Of a DNA stretch of 13,020 nt, positions 1-5,314 are shown in pieces. A program made the translations under genes and the position numbers. Below the pieces are notes generated by a model. That model ran no database searches. It was not told where the DNA came from and was given only the letters and a program-made list of their open reading frames with translations. Every line of letters starts with the position of its first letter. Position 1 is the first letter of the stretch. The DNA comes from G013214665 sp964649815 (lineage in GTDB: Bacteria; Pseudomonadota; Alphaproteobacteria; Rhodobacterales; Rhodobacteraceae), in assembly GCA_964649815.1 (NCBI GenBank), contig CAZYQC010000075.1:1-13020 (forward strand), read 5' to 3'.

Positions 1-432
1 AAACCACTGCTGGCCGAGACAGGCGCCCCCCGCGTCGGCAAAATGGTGATCGGCACCGTGAAGGGCGACATTCACGACATCGGTAAGAACCTCGTCTCGA
101 TGATGATGGAAGGCGCCGGTTTCGAAGTTGTCGATCTTGGGATCAACAACCCGGTCGAAAACTACATCGAAGCGCTGGAACAGGAAGAGCCTGATATTCT
201 GGGCATGTCCGCACTTTTGACAACCACGATGCCTTACATGAAGGTCGTCATCGACACGATGGTCGAACAAGGCAAGCGCGACGATTACATCGTCCTGGTT
301 GGCGGCGCTCCGTTGAACGAGGAATTCGGCAAAGCAATCGGTGCGGACGCCTATTGCCGTGACGCAGCCGTGGCCGTTGAAACGGCCAAGGAATTCGTTG
401 CGCGCAAGCACAACCAGCTTGCGGCTGGCTAA
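1..432 (+). CDS. Corrinoid (cobalamin-binding) protein, 5' truncated
   Basis: Cytoplasmic B12-binding protein that carries the methyl group on cobalt between methyltransferase partners. The reading frame is open from base 1, so the start and the N-terminal helical cap domain (roughly 90 residues in full-length relatives) lie outside the window; 143 residues are visible. The MetH-type base-off cobalamin motif is complete: D23-x-H25-x-x-G28 (H25 is the expected lower cobalt ligand), S70-x-L72, and G101-G102. The next gene on the same strand is a DUF1638 protein, 118 bases downstream. As I recall published mutant-fitness work in Phaeobacter and Dinoroseobacter, this pairing is part of a methionine synthase split into separate pterin, corrinoid and homocysteine proteins. 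The alternative is a corrinoid partner of a trimethylamine/betaine-type (MttB family) methyltransferase; upstream genes would decide. Family assignment is sure, exact pathway is inferred. Confidence 0.93.
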   Translation, partial: KPLLAETGAPRVGKMVIGTVKGDIHDIGKNLVSMMMEGAGFEVVDLGINNPVENYIEALEQEEPDILGMSALLTTTMPYMKVVIDTMVEQGKRDDYIVLVGGAPLNEEFGKAIGADAYCRDAAVAVETAKEFVARKHNQLAAG

Positions 433-447
433 ACGCAACCAGCTTAT

Positions 448-479
448 GCGATGCGCCCGATGGTCATGCGGCGCATCGC
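448..479 (+). repeat. Perfect 10-bp inverted repeat between corrinoid and DUF1638 genes
   Basis: GCGATGCGCC (448-457) is the exact reverse complement of GGCGCATCGC (470-479), with a 12-base loop. It starts 15 bases after the corrinoid stop codon and ends 71 bases before the DUF1638 start. No run of T follows on either side, so it does not look like a classical intrinsic terminator. An mRNA-stabilising hairpin or partial attenuator that uncouples expression of the two genes is more likely. The hairpin is seen directly; its role is inference. Confidence 0.6.
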
Positions 480-550
480 GCGACCGACGCGCCCAAAGCG
501 ACATCGGCACCGGATAATCGCAGCAAACCAATCGCAGGAGCACCCCGGTC

Positions 551-1192
551 ATGACCGTGCTCGACGATGCTCAGTTAACCGAAAGCGGTCTTACCAGCAT
601 TGGCGCGGGCCGTGTCCTCATCCTGGCCTGCGGCGCGCTCGCGCGCGAGATTTTGGCGCTGATCGATCAGAACCAGTGGTCGCATATGACCCTGACATGC
701 CTGCCCGCCAAACTGCACCTGTACCCCGAACAGATCGTCACCGCGGTTGAAGAGGCCGTTGAAAAACACCGGCCTGATTATCAGTCCATCTTTGTGGCCT
801 ATGCCGATTGCGGCACCGGCGGCCTGCTTGAGAAAAAGTGCCAGGACCTTGGGGTCGAGATGATTGCCGGCCCTCATTGCTACAGCTTTTTCGAAGGCAA
901 TTCCGCATTCGAAGACCTGGCCGAAGATGAGATGACGGCCTTTTATCTGACAGACTTCCTAGTCAAGCAATTTGACGCATTCGTCTGGAAGCCGATGGGC
1001 CTCGACCGTCACCCCGAGCTGCGGGACATGATGTTCGGAAATTACGAAAAGCTTGTCTACCAGGCACAAACCGACGATCCTGCGCTGACCGAAAAGGCCA
1101 AGGACTGCGCCGAACGGTTGGGCCTACGCTTTGAACGTCGCTTCACCGGCTACGGAGATTTGCACACCGCGCTCGCGAATTTGCGAAACTAG
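551..1192 (+). CDS. DUF1638 family protein, probably accessory to B12-dependent methyl transfer
   Basis: A soluble 213-residue protein of the DUF1638 family; no catalytic activity has been shown to my knowledge. The start at 551 is supported by AGGAG at 536-540, ten bases upstream. Family hallmarks visible are an early L-A-C27-G-A-L, a C50-x-P with L-H56-x-Y-P shortly after, Y-A-D-C87-G-T-G-G, and G-P-H109-C110-Y. This Cys/His set suggests a metal or thiol-based site (inference). There is no signal peptide or membrane segment. It follows the corrinoid protein gene. In relatives, as I recall, genetic data place a DUF1638 protein in the split methionine synthase pathway, perhaps in cobalamin handling or reactivation. 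Its stop codon overlaps the stop of the opposing sufE-like gene through a shared CTAG. Family assignment is strong; function is by association. Confidence 0.88.
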   Translation: MTVLDDAQLTESGLTSIGAGRVLILACGALAREILALIDQNQWSHMTLTCLPAKLHLYPEQIVTAVEEAVEKHRPDYQSIFVAYADCGTGGLLEKKCQDLGVEMIAGPHCYSFFEGNSAFEDLAEDEMTAFYLTDFLVKQFDAFVWKPMGLDRHPELRDMMFGNYEKLVYQAQTDDPALTEKAKDCAERLGLRFERRFTGYGDLHTALANLRN

Positions 1193-1599
1193 GCCGCTTG
1201 CTGCGCGACCAGGCGAATACGCTCGATCATCGCGCGCAACCCGTTTGACCGCTGCGCGGACAGATGATCGTTTAATCCCAGCCGGGCCATTTCGGCCGCT
1301 GCGTCCACTTTCAGGACGTCTGCAACGGGCAATCCGTTGTAAAGCTTACGCAAAACCGCGATCAGGCCGCGCACGATCATCGCGTCGCTTTCGCCGTCGA
1401 AATGAAAAACGCCGCCGTCAATCGATGGGTGCAGCCACACCTGGCTGGCGCATCCATCCACCTTTGTGGCCGGAACCTTTAGGCTGTCATCCAGCGGCGC
1501 CATCGCCTTTCCCTGCTCGATCACATAACGATAGCGATCTTCCCAATCGTCGAGGAAAGAGAAATCATCCACGATTTCTTCAAAGTCTGTCGTCGCCAT
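1189..1599 (-). CDS. sufE: SufE family Fe-S cluster assembly sulfur acceptor
   Basis: A 136-residue cytoplasmic protein that takes persulfide sulfur from the cysteine desulfurase SufS and passes it on for Fe-S cluster building. The signature around the acceptor cysteine is present: V-D-G-C50-A-S-Q-V-W-L. The early F-x-F-L-D-D-W-E-x-R-Y and Y-N-G-L-P segments are also family-typical. I start it at 1599 because AGGAGG lies five bases upstream (1605-1610); an in-frame ATG at 1623 lacks such a site. Length is as usual for SufE (E. coli 138). No sufS or other suf gene is in the window, so it stands alone, as is common in alphaproteobacteria. It ends tail to tail with the DUF1638 gene, sharing a CTAG, and is divergent from the lipoprotein gene at 1718. 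Confidence 0.93.
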   Translation of the reverse strand: MATTDFEEIVDDFSFLDDWEDRYRYVIEQGKAMAPLDDSLKVPATKVDGCASQVWLHPSIDGGVFHFDGESDAMIVRGLIAVLRKLYNGLPVADVLKVDAAAEMARLGLNDHLSAQRSNGLRAMIERIRLVAQQAA

Positions 1600-1630
1600 T
1601 GCGGCCTCCTGCGTGCTCGTCATCCCCTAT

Positions 1631-1681
1631 TCAAGCCAGCAGACTTCGTCAAACCGATCCTTTTCAACACGGCCGGCTTGA
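1631..1681. repeat. Spaced inverted repeat in the sufE/lipoprotein divergent region
   Basis: TCAAGCC (1631-1637) and GGCTTGA (1675-1681) are exact reverse complements 37 bases apart, lying in the 118-base region from which the sufE-like gene and the lipoprotein gene diverge. It could be a pair of operator half-sites or chance; a 7-bp match at this distance is weak evidence. I could not recognise convincing -35/-10 promoter boxes here. Confidence 0.25.
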
Positions 1682-1717
1682 GCTACCAAAAGGAAAAATT
1701 GGAACGGGCGCTCAACC

Positions 1718-2248
1718 ATGCAGATCAAAACAGCCATCCTTTTGTGCAGCATTTGCATTGTAACGGCCTGCGGCTTTGGCCAAAGCCGCCTGAACCCGCT
1801 GAATTGGTTCGGAGCATCTCAGTCCGAGGCCATCGAGGCCAGCGCAGAGGCACCCGAAGAGATCAACCCGTTGATCCCGCAACGCACGGGCCTTTTTAAT
1901 CGCGCGCGTGCCCAGCAAGAGATTTATCTGGGCGTTCCCGTGGAACAAGTCACCAGCCTGGTGATCGAGCGTGTGCCCGGTGGCGCGCTGATCCGCGCAA
2001 CCGGCGTCGCGATCAGCCGGGATGTCTATGACATTCGCTTGACACCCGAAAACGAAGACGAAATGCCCGTCGACGGCGTGCTGACCTATCGCCTGGAAGG
2101 TGTGATTACCGAAAACGCGGTTCCCGGTGGGGATACGCGCCTGCGCGAAGTCTATGCGGGACGGCAATTGACGGAACAAGAACTCAGCCAAGTGCGCGTG
2201 ATCCGTGTTGAAGGGCGCACAAACGCGCAAGTCACGCGCCGCCGCTGA
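1718..2248 (+). CDS. Small lipoprotein of unknown function
   Basis: A 176-residue protein I can class only as a conserved roseobacter-type lipoprotein. It opens with M-Q-I-K, then a hydrophobic stretch (residues 5-17) and a lipobox V-T-A-C18, so it should be cut before C18, lipidated and anchored to the inner or outer membrane facing the periplasm. The mature part has R-L-N-P-L-N-W-F-G, an acidic Ala/Glu linker (about 34-47), L-I-P-Q-R (about 51-55), then a mixed segment ending in a basic R-R-R tail. No catalytic motif is evident. The ribosome binding site is poor: GGAACGG at 1701 is only loosely similar. Its stop abuts the stop of the RNase D gene within TGATCA. Product class is fairly sure from the lipobox; function is unknown. 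Confidence 0.8.
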   Translation: MQIKTAILLCSICIVTACGFGQSRLNPLNWFGASQSEAIEASAEAPEEINPLIPQRTGLFNRARAQQEIYLGVPVEQVTSLVIERVPGGALIRATGVAISRDVYDIRLTPENEDEMPVDGVLTYRLEGVITENAVPGGDTRLREVYAGRQLTEQELSQVRVIRVEGRTNAQVTRRR

Positions 2249-3409
2249 TCAGCCGCGCGGCACAATCTCGACGTTCTGCCCATTCGCGGCCAGCGCGATC
2301 TCTCCGTCGCAAAGACGCAGGGCATCACGGCCAAACACCTCTTTGCGCCACCCTTTCAAAGCGGGCACATCGCGCATGCCCGCTGCAATCGCGTCCAGAT
2401 CAGAGGACGGCGCAACCAGCTTGGCGGCCACCCCAACGCTCTCGGTCTTGGCTTTCAACAGCACACGCAACAGATCCGCCAGCGCCGGGTTGACCTGCAG
2501 CTTGTCTCTCGACTTGTCGGGCTTTGGCAGATCATCCCCAGGTGCCGCGACACCGCGGGCAACCGCCTCAAGGATACCTTTGGCAATATCGCCCTTGCGC
2601 GCTTCTCTGAGCAAAAGCCGCGAGCGCCCCAGATCTTCCATCGATTTCGGCTTGCTCGAGGCAAGTTCGACCAAAGCGTCGTCTTTGAAGACGCGGTTCC
2701 GCGGGATGTTCTGGCTTTGCGCAATATGCTCTCGAAAAGCCGCCAACTCGCGCACAATGGCAAGGTATCTTGGTGAATGCGTGCGCGTCTTGACGCGCTT
2801 CCAAGCATCCTGCGGCGTGATGCGATAGGTCTCGGGGCTCAGCAAGATTTCCAGCTCTTCCTCGACCCAATGGCTGCGGCCACTCTCTTGCAGATTTTGC
2901 GCAAGATATTCGTAGATTTGACGCAAATGCGTGACGTCGCCAATCGCATAAGACATCTGCGCCTCGCTCAGCGGGCGGCGCGACCAATCGGTAAAGCGTG
3001 AAGACTTGTCGAGACCCTGACGCGCGATGCGCTTGACCAACGTCTCGTAGCCGACCTGTTCACCAAAGCCGCACACCATCGCAGCGACCTGCGTGTCGAA
3101 CAAAGGCTTTGGAAAAACACCGGCGTCCAGAAAAAAGATCTCTAGATCCTGCCGCGCCGCGTGGAAAACCTTTACCACGCTGAGATCCTCAAAAAGGTCA
3201 TAGAGCGGCTGCAGCGACAAGCCGTCAGCCAGCGGATCGACCAAAACGGCATTCTCCGTCGACGTCCCCGGCATCGCCAGTTGCACCAGGCAAAGCTTGG
3301 AATAATAGGTCCGTTCCCGCAGAAACTCGGTGTCCACGGTCACATACGGATGCCTGCGCGCTTCGGCGCAAAATTCGGACAACGCTTGTGTCGTCGTAAG
3401 GGTTTTCAT
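2249..3409 (-). CDS. rnd: Ribonuclease D
   Basis: A 3'-5' exoribonuclease that trims tRNA precursors and other stable RNAs in the cytoplasm. The DEDD catalytic set is complete in the N-terminal exonuclease domain: D26-T-E28 (motif I), H-A-A-R-Q-D88 (motif II), and Y154-x-x-x-D158 (motif III, DEDDy type). An HRDC domain follows at about residues 206-275 (Y-L-A-I-V-R-E-L, N-R-V-F-K-D-D). I place the start at 3409 (386 residues; E. coli 375) because homologues begin M-K-T-L-T-T; an upstream frame reaches 3454. No strong ribosome binding site is visible. It lies 84 bases downstream of purN on the same strand with no obvious terminator between, so co-transcription with purMN is likely but unproven. 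Its end abuts the lipoprotein gene's end. Confidence 0.95.
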   Translation of the reverse strand: MKTLTTTQALSEFCAEARRHPYVTVDTEFLRERTYYSKLCLVQLAMPGTSTENAVLVDPLADGLSLQPLYDLFEDLSVVKVFHAARQDLEIFFLDAGVFPKPLFDTQVAAMVCGFGEQVGYETLVKRIARQGLDKSSRFTDWSRRPLSEAQMSYAIGDVTHLRQIYEYLAQNLQESGRSHWVEEELEILLSPETYRITPQDAWKRVKTRTHSPRYLAIVRELAAFREHIAQSQNIPRNRVFKDDALVELASSKPKSMEDLGRSRLLLREARKGDIAKGILEAVARGVAAPGDDLPKPDKSRDKLQVNPALADLLRVLLKAKTESVGVAAKLVAPSSDLDAIAAGMRDVPALKGWRKEVFGRDALRLCDGEIALAANGQNVEIVPRG

Positions 3410-3493
3410 GGGCGAAGTTTGTTCTTTTGCTGTTAATGTCACCCGACGGATCAAACTCCTCTACACCACCTCTTCCCGCGCCGAAAGGGACGG

Positions 3494-4087
3494 CTAAAGG
3501 AAAAGCGGCTCAGTGTGGCCCTCAAGAAACCGGCGCAAGACGGCTGGGTAAAGAATGTGCTCTTGCGCCAGAACGCGCGCGGCCAGTTGATCCGGGGTGT
3601 CGCCATCCAGGATCGGCACGCGCGCCTGACCCAAAATCGGCCCGTCATCCAAGCTGGGCGTGACCAGATGAACCGTGCAGCCATGTTCCTGATCGCCCGC
3701 CGCCAAGGCGCGGGCATGCGTGTTCAAACCCCGGTATTTGGGCAGCAACGAGGGGTGGATGTTGATCATTTTGCCCTGCCAGGGCGTCACAAAGGCCTCG
3801 GTCAACACGCGCATAAATCCCGCGAGGCAAATCACATCTGGCGCAAACGGGGCCAGTTTGCCAAGAATGTCGCCCTCAAAGGCCGCGCGGTCCTTGCCAA
3901 AGGGACGATGGTCAACGACGAGCGTCGCCAGACCCTGTTCCTTGGCCCATGCGATCCCGCCTGCCTGCGCATCATTCGACACGATCACACAAGGCGTGCC
4001 GGGGTGGCCGGCCTCTTGCATGGCGCTGACCAAAGCCCGCATGTTCGACCCGCCGCCAGACAGGAAAATCGCGACCCGTTTGGTCAA
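3494..4087 (-). CDS. purN: Phosphoribosylglycinamide formyltransferase
   Basis: Third step of de novo purine synthesis: transfers formyl from 10-formyl-tetrahydrofolate to GAR, giving FGAR. It is 197 residues long, a normal length. The N-terminal phosphate-binding loop S-G-G-G-S-N15 is present. The catalytic triad is N109 and H111 (I-N-I-H-P-S-L-L-P) with D147 (L-D-D-G-P), matching E. coli N106/H108/D144. The start codon is TTG at 4087-4085, overlapping the purM stop as TTGA, which points to translational coupling. No in-frame ATG exists before the conserved glycine loop, so the unusual start is well supported. The upstream ribosome binding site is weak, consistent with coupling. Confidence 0.96.
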   Translation of the reverse strand: MTKRVAIFLSGGGSNMRALVSAMQEAGHPGTPCVIVSNDAQAGGIAWAKEQGLATLVVDHRPFGKDRAAFEGDILGKLAPFAPDVICLAGFMRVLTEAFVTPWQGKMINIHPSLLPKYRGLNTHARALAAGDQEHGCTVHLVTPSLDDGPILGQARVPILDGDTPDQLAARVLAQEHILYPAVLRRFLEGHTEPLFL

Positions 4088-5133
4088 GTCAGCGATCCAA
4101 GATAGCGCACGCCCGGCGCGTCAGTGACCCGGCCAATCCGGTGCACGGTCTCGCCCGCCTCGGACAGCGCCGCCTCCACCGCATCTACCTGATCTGGCGC
4201 GACCACGACGACCATCCCGATGCCACAGTTGAAGGTTTTCAGCATCTCGGCTTCGTCCATCCCGCCGGTGTCGCGCAACCAGTTGAACAAGGGCGGCAAG
4301 CTCCAGGTGGACAAATCGACCTCAACCCCGGCCCCATCCGGCAAAACGCGCGGCACATTTTCGGTCAGGCCGCCGCCCGTGATATGCGCCAACCCATGCA
4401 CACCACCCTGCCGATAGGCCTCCAAGACTTGCGTTACATAAAGCCGCGTGGGCGCCAAAAGGGCCTGCCCCAACGTCTGTTCTGCGCCCCAGGGACAAGG
4501 GGCATCCCATCCAAGGCCTGACATCTCGACCAGCTTGCGGACCAACGAATACCCGTTGGAATGCACCCCGTTTGAGGCCAATCCCAACAGAATGTCACCC
4601 GCGGCAACCTCTGCAGGCAAGCCCGTGCCGCGTTCCATCGCCCCCACGGCAAAGCCAGCGAGGTCAAAATCGCCGTCGGGATACATCCCCGGCATCTCTG
4701 CCGTCTCGCCACCGATCAAAGCGCAACCAGACTGGACACAGCCCTCGGCAATGCCATCCACAACCGCCGCCGCCTGATCGACCGACAGCTTGCCCGTCGC
4801 GAAGTAATCCAGGAAAAACAAAGGCTCCGCGCCCTGGCACACCAGATCGTTCACACACATCGCCACCAAATCGATGCCAACCGTGTCCACCAGGCCCGTA
4901 TCAATCGCGATCCGCAGCTTGGTGCCAACGCCATCTGTCGCAGCAACCAGTATCGGGTCTTTGTAGCCCGCCGCCTTAAGGTCAAAGAGGCCGCCAAATC
5001 CGCCCAAACCGCTCAGAACCCCTGCCCGCTTGGTCCGCGCGGCAGCTGGCTTGATGCGATCCACCAACGCATTGCCCGCGTCTATGTCGACCCCCGCCGC
5101 TGCGTAGGTGATCCCGTTCTTGCCGTCTGACAT
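4084..5133 (-). CDS. purM: Phosphoribosylformylglycinamidine cyclo-ligase (AIR synthetase)
   Basis: Fifth step of de novo purine synthesis: ATP-dependent ring closure of FGAM to AIR, as a cytoplasmic dimer. Family landmarks in order: G-I-T-Y-A-x-A-G-V-D near residue 6, G-G-F-G-G-L-F-D, A-T-D-G-V-G-T-K, C-V-N-D-L, G-G-E-T-A-E-M-P-G, S-N-G-x-H-S-N-G-Y-S, and H-I-T-G-G-G-L-x-E-N. It is 349 residues from the chosen start (E. coli 345). The start at 5133 has a purine-rich GGAAGGGG just upstream; an in-frame ATG at 5172 would add 13 unconserved residues. It is first in the minus-strand series purM-purN-rnd and is divergent from the tRNA gene at 5238. No promoter on this strand could be called with confidence. 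Confidence 0.97.
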   Translation of the reverse strand: MSDGKNGITYAAAGVDIDAGNALVDRIKPAAARTKRAGVLSGLGGFGGLFDLKAAGYKDPILVAATDGVGTKLRIAIDTGLVDTVGIDLVAMCVNDLVCQGAEPLFFLDYFATGKLSVDQAAAVVDGIAEGCVQSGCALIGGETAEMPGMYPDGDFDLAGFAVGAMERGTGLPAEVAAGDILLGLASNGVHSNGYSLVRKLVEMSGLGWDAPCPWGAEQTLGQALLAPTRLYVTQVLEAYRQGGVHGLAHITGGGLTENVPRVLPDGAGVEVDLSTWSLPPLFNWLRDTGGMDEAEMLKTFNCGIGMVVVVAPDQVDAVEAALSEAGETVHRIGRVTDAPGVRYLGSLT

Positions 5134-5199
5134 GGCTGCCCCTTCCGTCGATATGACCGCTGGCTTAGTCAATCACCGCCAGGGGCGCAACGCCAAGTC

Positions 5200-5228
5200 T
5201 TGACCTTGGTTGCAGGCTTTCATACCGA
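5200..5228 (+). promoter_or_regulatory. Candidate promoter for the tRNA gene
   Basis: TTGACC at 5200-5205 is a good -35 match. With a 17-base spacer the -10 would be TACCGA (5223-5228), which is poor. Transcription would then begin only a few bases before the tRNA 5' end. A short inverted repeat CCAAG-N7-CTTGG (5193-5209) overlaps the -35 box. The spacing and position fit, but the -10 box is weak. Confidence 0.4.
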
Positions 5229-5237
5229 AGGCGTCGG

Positions 5238-5314
5238 GGGCCTGTAGCTCAATTGGTTAGAGCAGAGCGCTCATAACGCTTTGGTTGCGGGTTCAAGTCC
5301 TGCCGGGCCTACCA
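5238..5314 (+). tRNA. tRNA with anticodon CAU, probably tRNA-Ile2 (lysidine)
   Basis: A full 77-base cloverleaf with encoded CCA. It has acceptor GGGCCTG/CGGGCCT, D arm GCTC/GAGC, anticodon stem GAGCG/CGCTT with loop CTCATAA, variable loop TGGTT, and T arm GCGGG-TTCAAGT-CCTGC. The CAU anticodon could mean elongator Met or the Ile tRNA whose C34 is changed to lysidine by TilS. C4-G69 and C5-G68 pairs are the E. coli TilS determinants, and the variable region resembles E. coli ileX (TTGGTCG) more than metT (GGGGTCA), so I favour Ile2. It is not initiator tRNA: it lacks the GGG/CCC anticodon-stem pairs and the 1-72 mismatch of that type. The first pair is a G1-U72 wobble, which is uncommon. The 3' half is overlapped on the other strand by the end of the kinase gene. 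TTTT follows three bases... after the CCA and one C (5316-5319). Confidence 0.93.

Noticed and set aside
448..479. Intrinsic terminator after the corrinoid gene
   Set aside because: The stem is strong, but no T tract follows on the plus strand; the bases after it are GC-rich.
451..750. Possible small plus-strand gene between corrinoid and DUF1638 genes
   Set aside because: It overlaps the N-terminal half of DUF1638 in another frame, lacks a ribosome binding site and is extremely Arg-rich; the 448-479 hairpin spans its start.
5238..5314. Initiator tRNA-Met
   Set aside because: The anticodon stem lacks the three G-C pairs of initiator tRNA, and position 1-72 is a G-U pair rather than the unpaired C-A.
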